The notes beneath the pieces are model-generated. The model did no database searches. It was not told where the DNA came from and saw nothing but the letters and a program-made list of their open reading frames with translations. DNA of 7,936 bases from Akkermansia muciniphila (GTDB lineage: Bacteria > Verrucomicrobiota > Verrucomicrobiia > Verrucomicrobiales > Akkermansiaceae): NCBI GenBank assembly GCA_945870545.1, contig CAMBTF010000068.1, forward strand, positions 1 to 7,936, given 5' to 3'. Positions 1 to 6,142 of the stretch are shown here, piece after piece (positions within the stretch are counted from its first letter, which is position 1; the number at the start of each line of letters is the position of its first letter). The translations under genes were made by a program, and so were the position numbers.

Positions 1-338
1 ACGCGAGACGACATATCGATGGGATCCTTGCGGCCGATCCGGCGGCAGCGCTCGTTGCCTACGGGGATTTTAATGACACGACGCGCAGCCTCAGCACGCG
101 CGCCATCAACGGCACGTATCGCACTCCCGGATACCTCAGCCACGTGCACGTAAAGGACAGCCGTGGTGAGACATGGACTTACCACTACGCCGTGGAGGAC
201 GCTTACACGCGGATTGATTTCGTGACCATTTCCGCAGGTCTCCGGCGGCATGTGAAAAAGGACAAGTCCCGTATCATTGACGATCCGGACTGGGAAATCG
301 CGTCCGATCACCGCCCCGTGCTCGTGCGTTTTGAGTGA
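1..338 (+). CDS. Endonuclease/exonuclease/phosphatase family protein, C-terminal part (5' end outside window)
   Basis: The reading frame is open from base 3 of the window and ends at TGA 336-338, so about 111 C-terminal residues are visible. Seen directly: a YGDFND motif (around bases 57-77), a YTRIDFV segment (around 204-224) and a terminal ASDHRPVLVRFE. In the endonuclease/exonuclease/phosphatase (EEP, DNase I-like) fold, the GDFN strand, the R-I-D-(F/Y)-(V/I) segment and the S-D-H motif near the C-terminus carry metal-binding and catalytic residues, so this is the last third of such a hydrolase. Members act on nucleic acids, phosphoinositides or other phosphoesters, and the substrate cannot be told from this fragment. 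The ATG at 144 lies after the GDFN motif and is not the gene's start. The gene is convergent with the PBP gene, with no bases between the two stop codons. Confidence 0.85.
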   Translation, partial: ARRHIDGILAADPAAALVAYGDFNDTTRSLSTRAINGTYRTPGYLSHVHVKDSRGETWTYHYAVEDAYTRIDFVTISAGLRRHVKKDKSRIIDDPDWEIASDHRPVLVRFE

Positions 339-2459
339 TCACTCGACTTCGAAAACTTCTTCGACTTCACCCTCAAAGCCCTCGCTGACCTCCTCTTCAT
401 CAACAGGAAGCGCCCGCTGCACCTCCTCGAAATCGGCCTCTTCCAGCTCACCGTTTGCGGGCTCCTCGATCGGGATTGCCTTTAGCACCTCCTCCACCTC
501 CCCGGCTTCCTCCTGCCCCTCGGGGACGACCACCAGCGCCTTCTTCGGCGGCTCGATGATTTCCTTGATGTCGTCTTTCAGCGGCTCGAAGAAATTCCGC
601 ACCATCGGGGCGGCCATGCGACCGCCGGAAACCGTCTGCCCGGGCTTGCCTTCATAAAGGACGGCGAAAGCGTAGCGCGGATTATCGTGGGGCAGGAAAC
701 CGGCGAACCATGCGAGCCGCTGGTTGAGGCTCGGCGGCCCCCACTGGGCGGTGCCTGTTTTGCCCGCCAGGGTGGTGAAACTCAGGTTTCCGCTGGTGCC
801 CGTGCCGCCGGAGACGACATCGCGCATCCCATCGCGAACGATCTCCACGGAAACGGGATCCACCCCGAGCCAGTTTTTTCGCTCCGGCACCGCCGCGCGG
901 ACGACCTTGCCGCGCGTGTCCTGAACCTGGCTCACCAGGGAAAGCTTCGGCAGCGCCCCGCCGTTGCCGATCCCCGCCATCATCTGCGCGACCTGCAGCG
1001 GGGAGGCAAGCAAGCTGCCCTGACCGATGGACATGTTCGCGGTATCCCCGTTGAGGATGCGTCGCCTCTCGTTTTTCATCATCCATTCGTCCGATGGGAC
1101 AAGGCCCGGCGTCTCGCCGATCAAGGGCAGGCCAGATTTCTCTCCCATCCCCAAGCGGCGGGAAAGGCTCAGGAAAACGTCCGGCCCGGTGTCAATGCCG
1201 ACCTGATAAAACCATGTGTTGCAGGATCTCGCCAGCGCCCGGCGCACATTGATGTTCCCCTCGGGTATTTTCGACCAGTTCCTGAAAGTGTGGTTTCCGA
1301 TGCGGATGGAGGCGGGCGAATACACCGTGGAGCGCTCGGTGACGACCCCCGCGTTCAGCGCGGCGAGAGCGACCACCGGCTTGTAGGCGGAGGCGGGCGG
1401 ATAGGAGGACTGGAAAGCGCGCCCGAAAAGCGGCGTGCCAGGCTCTTCCTGCAACGCGCGGAAATCCTCTTCACCGATGCCCGGGATGAAACGGTTCAGA
1501 TCGAAGCTCGGCCGCGAAGCCATCACCAGCACCTCGCCCGTCACCACATCGATCACCACGAAAGCGCCGCGCTGGCAGCCCTTTTGCAGGACGTTTTCCG
1601 CAAGCTTCTGCCATTTCAGATTCAGCGTGGTCACGACAGTGCCGCCCGGGCGGGGGCGCTTCACCTGCTCTTCAAGAAGCTTGTTGCCCTTTTCGTCGAA
1701 CAGCAGCCGCTTCATGCCGGGAACCCCGGTGAGCTCACGGTCGAAAATCTTTTCCAGTCCCGCCCGCCCCTCGCTCTCCTCCCAGAGCGGCTCGTTGTAA
1801 TTGATCGGCCCGGTCGGGAGTTTCCCCACGCTGCCGGAGTAGCCGATGATGTGGGCGGCTAATGAGTCGTTCGGATAAATACGGCGGTAAACGGGCTGGA
1901 GCACCAGGCCGCTGCCGGGCTTCGACTCGGAACCGAGCATCGGCTCGATCTTGTTCGCCTCCCCCGATTTCAACTGGCCGCTGACATAGAGCGGCATCCA
2001 GCGCCGGTGCCGGTAATGCTCGTAAAGCTCATCGTCGGTCTTCACCGAGTAGCCTTTCACTTTACCTTCGATCCTTGCCAGTCGGGTTCGCGCCCACTTC
2101 ACGACGTAATCGCGATCCACATCCTGAAACTGCTCGAACTGTAGCGCCACCTGATAGGCCACCTCGTTCTGGGCGAGCGGCTCGCCTTCCCTGTCCACGA
2201 TCTGCCCGCGCGGCGCGGGGATTTTCAGCGTGATCGTCCGCGCGTCCCTGCGAGTCAGGATCGACCCGTCGCTCGCGGAAGGCAGATCATCCGTCGGAGC
2301 GAGCGCGGCGGGAGCAGCCGCGTTCACAGGCTCCGTGCGCACGCCGCTTAGCGTCTGGGCATGGGGTGCGCCGGAACTCAGCAGGGCGGCGACTAGTATT
2401 CCGAACTTCCTGAGCACGCCGGAAAATATCGCCGCCGGAGCGCGATGGCAACCTCTCAA
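339..2459 (-). CDS. mrdA: PBP2-like peptidoglycan D,D-transpeptidase (class B penicillin-binding protein)
   Basis: Cross-links peptidoglycan peptides outside the inner membrane; PBP2 family members work in the cell-elongation machinery. With the TTG start at 2459 the protein is 706 aa. After a signal-like N-terminus (hydrophobic run about 19-30, likely cleavage after PHA at 34) comes the PBP dimerisation-domain signature PAPRGQIVDREGEPLAQN (81-98). All three transpeptidase motifs are intact: S357-A-Y-K360 (nucleophile serine), S412-C-N414 and K567-T-G569. A strongly acidic tail (about 647-706, 25 of 60 residues D/E) follows the catalytic domain. Start choice: an upstream ATG at 2546 would overlap dus by 91 nt. 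TTG 2459 overlaps the dus stop by 4 nt (TTGA) and has GGAGG 13 nt upstream. GTG 2417 (692 aa) gives a compact signal peptide but has no SD. The gene is probably cotranscribed with dus. PBP2 rather than PBP3/FtsI is inferred from overall similarity, with no rodA or mre genes in view. Confidence 0.9.
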   Translation of the reverse strand: MRGCHRAPAAIFSGVLRKFGILVAALLSSGAPHAQTLSGVRTEPVNAAAPAALAPTDDLPSASDGSILTRRDARTITLKIPAPRGQIVDREGEPLAQNEVAYQVALQFEQFQDVDRDYVVKWARTRLARIEGKVKGYSVKTDDELYEHYRHRRWMPLYVSGQLKSGEANKIEPMLGSESKPGSGLVLQPVYRRIYPNDSLAAHIIGYSGSVGKLPTGPINYNEPLWEESEGRAGLEKIFDRELTGVPGMKRLLFDEKGNKLLEEQVKRPRPGGTVVTTLNLKWQKLAENVLQKGCQRGAFVVIDVVTGEVLVMASRPSFDLNRFIPGIGEEDFRALQEEPGTPLFGRAFQSSYPPASAYKPVVALAALNAGVVTERSTVYSPASIRIGNHTFRNWSKIPEGNINVRRALARSCNTWFYQVGIDTGPDVFLSLSRRLGMGEKSGLPLIGETPGLVPSDEWMMKNERRRILNGDTANMSIGQGSLLASPLQVAQMMAGIGNGGALPKLSLVSQVQDTRGKVVRAAVPERKNWLGVDPVSVEIVRDGMRDVVSGGTGTSGNLSFTTLAGKTGTAQWGPPSLNQRLAWFAGFLPHDNPRYAFAVLYEGKPGQTVSGGRMAAPMVRNFFEPLKDDIKEIIEPPKKALVVVPEGQEEAGEVEEVLKAIPIEEPANGELEEADFEEVQRALPVDEEEVSEGFEGEVEEVFEVE

Positions 2460-3433
2460 TGTGCCGCCAAAGCCTCCACGCTCGCCACCGAATCCACCTG
2501 GCAAAGCCTCTGCCGCAGATCCTTCGCGCCGGGGAAGCCCTTGCAATAGGCCATCAACCGCCCGCGCATCGCCGTCAGCGTCTGGCGCTCATTGCCGTAT
2601 CGCTCGCTCTCCACCGCCATCCGGCAATGGTGGAGAATCAGCTCCCATCTTTCTGTTAGCGGCACCGGTTCCATCACCTCGCCGGTCTGCAGGAAATGTT
2701 TCGCCTCGCGGAAAACCCACGGGTTCTGCATCGCCGCGCGGCCGATCATCACACCGCTCACCGCCGTTTCCCGCTTCCGTTTCGCCAGATCCGCACCGGT
2801 GGCGATGTCGCCGTTGCCGATCACCGGTACGCCCACCGCCCGCGCCACCGCATCGATGGTTTCCCAATCCGCCTCGCCGCCGTAGCCCTGCGCCCGCGTC
2901 CGCCCGTGCACCGCGATCGCCCGCATCCCGCAATCCTCCAACGTCTTCGCGACCTCCACCGCGTTCACCGAATCCGCGTCCCAGCCGATCCGGATTTTCG
3001 CCGTCACCGGCACCTCGTGGCCCACTGCCTTCGCCACGCCCGCCGCCACGCTAGCCAGCAGCGGGCAATCGCGCAGCAGCGAGGAACCGCCGTTGCGGGA
3101 AACCACCTTGTTCACCGGACAGCCGAAATTGATGTCGATGAAATCCGGCACCCGCCCCGCGAGACCCTTGTCGATGATCTTCCGCGCCGCCTCGCCCATC
3201 CGCACCCCGTCCGCCCCGAAAAGCTGCACACCCACCGGCCGCTGCTCCTCATCGAACTCCGTATATTTCCTCGTGCGCTCGTCCGCCTGCATGATCCCCT
3301 CCGCGCTCACGAACTCCGTAACCATCACATCCGCCCCCATCTCCTTGCAGATCCGCCGGAAAATCAAATCCGTCACCCCCGCCATCGGCGCGAGATACAA
3401 GGGGAACTTCCCGTCTGAAAACCAGTGCAACAC
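2456..3433 (-). CDS. dusB: tRNA-dihydrouridine synthase (DusB/NifR3-like)
   Basis: FMN-dependent enzyme that reduces specific uridines to dihydrouridine in the D-loop of tRNA, using NADPH; cytoplasmic. The 325-aa length fits the family. Visible motifs, in order: the N-terminal flavin-binding APMAGVTD (15-22); VQLFGAD (69-75); IDINFGCPVNKV (99-110) with the catalytic-acid Cys105; AKIRIGWD with Lys146; VHGRTR with His176; the phosphate-binding GNGDI (206-210); and GVMIGRAAMQNPWVF (227-241). A TIM-barrel (about 10-240) plus helical C-terminal domain is expected. The start codon is GTG at 3433, with TTG at 3430 as an alternative; neither has a recognisable SD. The stop TGA overlaps the TTG start proposed for the PBP gene, suggesting translational coupling. 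Assignment to the DusB/NifR3 subgroup rather than DusA or DusC is by sequence feel and is less certain than the family. Confidence 0.93.
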   Translation of the reverse strand: MLHWFSDGKFPLYLAPMAGVTDLIFRRICKEMGADVMVTEFVSAEGIMQADERTRKYTEFDEEQRPVGVQLFGADGVRMGEAARKIIDKGLAGRVPDFIDINFGCPVNKVVSRNGGSSLLRDCPLLASVAAGVAKAVGHEVPVTAKIRIGWDADSVNAVEVAKTLEDCGMRAIAVHGRTRAQGYGGEADWETIDAVARAVGVPVIGNGDIATGADLAKRKRETAVSGVMIGRAAMQNPWVFREAKHFLQTGEVMEPVPLTERWELILHHCRMAVESERYGNERQTLTAMRGRLMAYCKGFPGAKDLRQRLCQVDSVASVEALAAH

Positions 3434-3465
3434 GCCCGCAGCGTAGCACGCAGGTCAAACGGAAC

Positions 3466-3481
3466 GCGAGCGTTAGCTCGC
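3466..3481 (-). repeat. Perfect hairpin GCGAGC-TAAC-GCTCGC between toxin pseudogene and dus
   Basis: A perfect 6-bp inverted repeat with a 4-base loop lies in the 84-bp gap between the end of the DUF5615 frame (3518) and the dus start (3433). Read on the minus strand it is followed by GTTCCGTTT, which has only a weak T-run. It could therefore be a poor intrinsic terminator for the TA operon or a copy of a small dispersed intergenic palindrome. It is too short to classify from one copy. Confidence 0.4.
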
Positions 3482-3517
3482 CCCAGAGGATAAGGCGTGT
3501 TTCTTGCCAACTCTCCG

Positions 3518-3835
3518 CTATGGAATGTCCAAGTGCCGAAAACTCCCGGTGCCGGAGGCATCGACAGCGGCAACGATGACGCCGGAGGCGGCCAGAATGC
3601 GGCGCAGATCGTTGGTGGATAACTCAAGGATAGCGATGCGTCGCCCTGAAAGATTCTGCTGGTAGCGGAGGTTCTGATCGGAGGTGATGAAAAGATCGAA
3701 TTCCTCCTCAGCCAGACGGATCAAGTCCCCGTTTTTGATTCCACCCCAGCCACGCCATTGCGTCGAGACGCAATCGTGTCCGGTCAGCAGCTTGTGCATC
3801 GGCTAGGGCACGCACTCATCGAGCAACACTTTCAT
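3518..3835 (-). pseudogene. DUF5615 PIN-like toxin, interrupted by an in-frame amber codon
   Basis: Reading on the minus strand from ATG 3835 gives MKVLLDECVP, then TAG (3805-3803), then P and an uninterrupted 93-residue frame from ATG 3799 to TAG 3520-3518. The joined frame (105 codons including the amber) matches the DUF5615 PIN-like family: N-terminal KVLLDECVP with the first acidic residues (D6, E7), GWGGIKNGDLIRLAEEEFDLF, and SDQNLRYQQNLSGRRIAIL with the second acidic site (D53). The ATG at 3835 overlaps the stop of the upstream antitoxin gene as ATGA, the usual arrangement for the pair, so it is the ancestral start. Translation restarting at ATG 3799, just one codon after the amber, would lack the first acidic strand and probably be inactive as a nuclease. 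The rest of the frame is intact, so the change looks recent, or it is a sequencing error. Family members are presumed ribonuclease toxins, with targets mostly unknown. Confidence 0.8.
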
Positions 3836-4044
3836 GCAACTGCCAGTAGGACGGCTTCGGATTTCTCCAGCACCGCTTGCGCCGCCTCCCGGGTCACGGA
3901 CGGAAAGCACTCCACAAACTCAGCGAGGGTGTAGTTGTTCTCGATATAATCAAAGAGCGTCTTCACGGGTACACGCGTCCCTTTGAATACGGGAGTTCCC
4001 CCCAAAATTTCCGGGTCGGTAGTGATCAGATCGTTATGATTCAC
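3832..4044 (-). CDS. DUF433 antitoxin of a DUF433/DUF5615 toxin-antitoxin pair
   Basis: A 70-aa protein (from GTG 4044) beginning MNHNDLITTDPEILGG, followed by TPVFKGTRVPVKTLFDYIENNYTLAEFVECFP in pieces; the D-P-E-I-x-G-G-x-P-x-x-x-G-T-R-(V/I)-P-V pattern is diagnostic of DUF433. This small helical domain is commonly encoded directly upstream of PIN-like DUF5615 proteins and is regarded as the antitoxin. Its TGA (3834-3832) overlaps the ATG of the toxin frame by 4 nt, so the two were translationally coupled. TTG at 4065 would add seven residues (MGLAYHS) but these lie outside the conserved domain, and a candidate promoter -10 sits between the two starts, so I prefer GTG 4044. No SD is seen. 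The frame is intact although the partner toxin is broken, leaving it a probable orphan. Divergently oriented to serA. Confidence 0.82.
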   Translation of the reverse strand: MNHNDLITTDPEILGGTPVFKGTRVPVKTLFDYIENNYTLAEFVECFPSVTREAAQAVLEKSEAVLLAVA

Positions 4045-4052
4045 AGAATGAT

Positions 4053-4081
4053 AGGCTAAGCCCAACCATAGGCGCTGTCAA
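4053..4081 (-). promoter_or_regulatory. Candidate sigma70-type promoter for the DUF433 antitoxin
   Basis: On the minus strand a perfect TTGACA (4081-4076) is followed after 17 bases by TAGCCT (4058-4053), a weak -10, eight bases before the GTG start at 4044. A direct repeat of GCCTAT (4073-4068 and 4056-4051) lies within the element and could be a regulator site. The consensus -35 and standard spacing are in favour; the poor -10 is against. Confidence 0.3.
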
Positions 4082-4144
4082 TTACGTAGCCGCGACCATC
4101 GGCGGCGAGTACATCGAACCAGACCAGCCCCCACACACTTCCTC

Positions 4145-4171
4145 TTGCAAGTCCCCGGCATCCCGTTTAAC
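4145..4171 (+). promoter_or_regulatory. Candidate promoter for serA
   Basis: TTGCAA (4145-4150) is followed after 15 bases by TTTAAC (4166-4171), ending 11 bases before the serA ATG. If used, transcription would begin only a few bases before the start codon, which fits the absence of a Shine-Dalgarno sequence. The match to consensus is only partial. Confidence 0.28.
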
Positions 4172-4182
4172 GAAGCCGCCCC

Positions 4183-5778
4183 ATGAGCAGCTACCGAGTC
4201 CTCGTTTCCGATCCCATTTCCGAAAAAGGCGTGGAAGCCCTGCGTTCCGCGCCGGGCATCACCGTTGACGTGAAGACCGGCATGTCCCCTGACGAACTGC
4301 TGGCGGTGATCGGAGATTACCACGGGCTGGTAATCCGCTCGGAAACAAAGGTGACGCCCGCCGTTTTCGATGCCGCGAAAAACCTCAAAGCCATCGGCCG
4401 CGCCGGGGTGGGCGTGGACAACATCGACCGTGATTCCGCCACCGACCACGGTGTGGTGGTGATGAACACGCCTTCCGGCAACACCATTTCCACCGCCGAG
4501 CACGCCTTTGCACTGATGCTCGCCCTCGCCCGCAACATCGGCCCGGCGCACGCGTCGATGGTCGCCGGGAAATGGGATCGCAAGATCTACGGCGGCGTGG
4601 AGATGTTCGGAAAACGCCTCGCGATCCTAGGCATGGGCCGCATCGGCACAGAGTTCGCCAAGCGCGCGCAGGCCTTCGGTATGACCGTCGTCGCCTATGA
4701 TCCTTTCCTCACCGCTGCTCGCGCGCAGTCGCTGAAAGTGGAGCTGGCCGCCACCGCCGATGAGGCGCTGAAAGGCGCGGATGTCGTCACGCTGCACATC
4801 CCAATGACAGCAGACACCAAGCACATCATGAATGCCGAGCGCATCGCCCTGATGAACAAGGGCGCACTGATCGTCAACTGCGCCCGCGGCGGCCTTGTCG
4901 ATGAGGCGGCCGCCAAGGCTTCCATCGACGCGGGCCATCTCGCCGGCATCGCGCTCGACGTGTATGAGGTCGAGCCGCCGCCCGCCGATTTCCCGCTGTT
5001 TTCCGCGAAGAAAACCGTGTTCACCCCGCACCTCGGCGCATCCACGGCGGAGGCCCAGGAAAACGTCGGTATCGAGGTGGCGATCCAGATCAAGGATTTC
5101 CTGATGACCGGCGAGATCCGCAACGCGGTAAACATGCCGAACCTCGACGCGAAGACCCTCGAATCCGTCGGCCCTTACCTCGATCTCGCAAACTCCCTCG
5201 GGAAGCTCCTCTCAAAAATCGCGCCCGCGCAGTGCGATGCGATCCGCGTTTCCTACCTCGGCCCGGTGTCCGAGCTGGATACGGAACTCGTCACCCGCAA
5301 GATCCTCACCGGCTACCTCGCCTCCGCCAGCCATGAGGCGCAGGTGAACCTGATCAACGCCCCCGCCATCGCGAAGGCGCACGGCATCGTGGTCAGCGAA
5401 TCCACCGTCGCTCTCCATACGAACTGCACCGAGCTGATCGAGGTCTCCGCCGTGAAAGGCGGCGAGGTCACCACCGTGGCGGGCACCTTTTTCGGAAACT
5501 CCGCACGCATCGTCCACATCGCCGGCCACTACGTCGAGACCAGCCCGACCGGGCGTTTCCTCTTCGTGGAAAACGACGACCGCCCCGGCATCGTCGGCGT
5601 GATCGGCACCTCGCTCGGAACGGCGCAGGTCAATATTGCGAACATGGCGCTCTCCAGAAACAAGGAGACGAAGACCGCCGTGACAGTGATCGAGGTGGAC
5701 AACGAACCCACCCCCGAACTTCTCTCCTCCCTGCGCTCGACCCCCGGCATCCTCCGGGTGCTGAGCTTCGAGCTGTGA
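4183..5778 (+). CDS. serA: D-3-phosphoglycerate dehydrogenase, long (ASB + ACT domain) form
   Basis: Catalyses the NAD-dependent oxidation of 3-phosphoglycerate to 3-phosphohydroxypyruvate, the first step of serine biosynthesis; cytoplasmic. At 531 aa it is the long form known from Bacillus and mycobacteria rather than the roughly 410-aa E. coli form. Seen in order: GRAGVGVDNID (72-82); the Rossmann GMGRIG (150-155) with acidic D173 at the end of the next strand, indicating NAD preference; NCARGG with catalytic Arg235; Glu264 in YEVEPP; and TPHLGAS with catalytic His283. An allosteric substrate-binding domain (about 325-450) and a C-terminal ACT domain (about 457-531, FVENDDRPGIVGVIG onward) follow. 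The ACT domain normally binds serine for feedback inhibition. ATG 4183 starts directly before the conserved VLVSDPIS strand; no SD is visible. It stands alone, divergent from the DUF433 module and 73 bp before vapB. Confidence 0.97.
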   Translation: MSSYRVLVSDPISEKGVEALRSAPGITVDVKTGMSPDELLAVIGDYHGLVIRSETKVTPAVFDAAKNLKAIGRAGVGVDNIDRDSATDHGVVVMNTPSGNTISTAEHAFALMLALARNIGPAHASMVAGKWDRKIYGGVEMFGKRLAILGMGRIGTEFAKRAQAFGMTVVAYDPFLTAARAQSLKVELAATADEALKGADVVTLHIPMTADTKHIMNAERIALMNKGALIVNCARGGLVDEAAAKASIDAGHLAGIALDVYEVEPPPADFPLFSAKKTVFTPHLGASTAEAQENVGIEVAIQIKDFLMTGEIRNAVNMPNLDAKTLESVGPYLDLANSLGKLLSKIAPAQCDAIRVSYLGPVSELDTELVTRKILTGYLASASHEAQVNLINAPAIAKAHGIVVSESTVALHTNCTELIEVSAVKGGEVTTVAGTFFGNSARIVHIAGHYVETSPTGRFLFVENDDRPGIVGVIGTSLGTAQVNIANMALSRNKETKTAVTVIEVDNEPTPELLSSLRSTPGILRVLSFEL

Positions 5779-5814
5779 GGAAATGGCAACCTGGCGCACC
5801 GCTGGGAAACGAAC

Positions 5815-5843
5815 TTGCCTATCACCCATATTCCCGTATGGTT
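5815..5843 (+). promoter_or_regulatory. Candidate vapBC promoter with overlapping inverted-repeat operator
   Basis: TTGCCT (5815-5820), 16 bases, then TATGGT (5837-5842) forms a plausible -35/-10 nine bases before the vapB ATG. Over it lies an imperfect inverted repeat, ACCCATA (5824-5830) and TATGGTT (5837-5843), matching at six of seven positions around a 6-base centre. VapB-type ribbon-helix-helix antitoxins usually bind such palindromes over their own -10 to autorepress, so this is a reasonable operator candidate. Confidence 0.42.
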
Positions 5844-5851
5844 AGCTTGTC

Positions 5852-6142
5852 ATGAAAACCACCTTGGATCTTCCCGATGAGTTGCTGATCGAGGCGAAAG
5901 CCGTGGCGGCGCGCCGTCGGATCACGCTCAAGGATATGGTCGCCCATGCACTGCGACGGGAAATCATGCCTGCAACTGCACTCAGCTCTTCCGAGTCCGA
6001 ACTCTATGAGGTCGGGCCGTTTGGGATTTTGCGTCTCAAGAAGCGGGGCGATACGGTGAATGAGGATACGGTCAGGAAGCTTATCGACGAAGCCGATGAG
6101 GAGGAATTCGCCCGAGCCATGGAACTAAGGGCGGGGCAATGA
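5852..6142 (+). CDS. vapB: VapB-like ribbon-helix-helix antitoxin
   Basis: A 96-aa protein whose first 40 residues (MKTTLDLPDELLIEAKAVAA, then RRRITLKDMVAHALRREI) have the ribbon-helix-helix pattern: a short beta strand with alternating T-L-L, then two helices. Such antitoxins dimerise, bind the operator of their own operon through the N-terminal strand, and neutralise the cognate toxin with an acidic C-terminal region; here residues 70-96 (EDTVRKLIDEADEEEFARAM) are clearly acidic and helical. The stop TGA (6140-6142) overlaps the vapC ATG (6139) by 4 nt, the classical coupled arrangement. ATG 5852 begins exactly at the RHH strand and has no SD; the candidate promoter lies just upstream, so the leader would be only a few bases. 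Function is inferred from fold pattern and neighbour; the symbol denotes the class. Confidence 0.85.
   Translation: MKTTLDLPDELLIEAKAVAARRRITLKDMVAHALRREIMPATALSSSESELYEVGPFGILRLKKRGDTVNEDTVRKLIDEADEEEFARAMELRAGQ

Noticed and set aside
687..1862. Long open frame on the plus strand (391 codons) opposite the PBP gene
   Set aside because: It is antisense to a gene with intact transpeptidase motifs, and its translation is rich in R, H, P and A with no recognisable domain, typical of GC-rich antisense frames.
2460..2546. Extended PBP start at ATG 2546
   Set aside because: It would overlap dus by 91 nt and add a Gly-rich stretch that is just the dus 3' end read in another frame; a start at or after 2459 fits the signal peptide better.
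2230..3418. Overlapping plus-strand frames (2230-3054 and 2696-3418) opposite dus and the PBP start
   Set aside because: Proline/arginine/histidine-rich low-complexity translations lying antisense to conserved genes; no support as proteins.
3803..3805. Amber codon read as a sense codon (pyrrolysine or suppressor)
   Set aside because: Other genes here stop normally, no downstream element or pyrrolysine context is visible, and DUF5615 is not known to use recoding; a nonsense mutation or sequencing error is simpler.
4071..4182. Coding-like stretch upstream of serA (plus frame giving NYVAATIGGEYIEPDQ)
   Set aside because: The frame has no plausible start, runs past the serA ATG without a stop, and matches no family I recognise; it could be a relic but nothing supports it.
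5779..5814. Intrinsic terminator after serA
   Set aside because: No stem followed by a T-run was found; any termination here is not visible from sequence.
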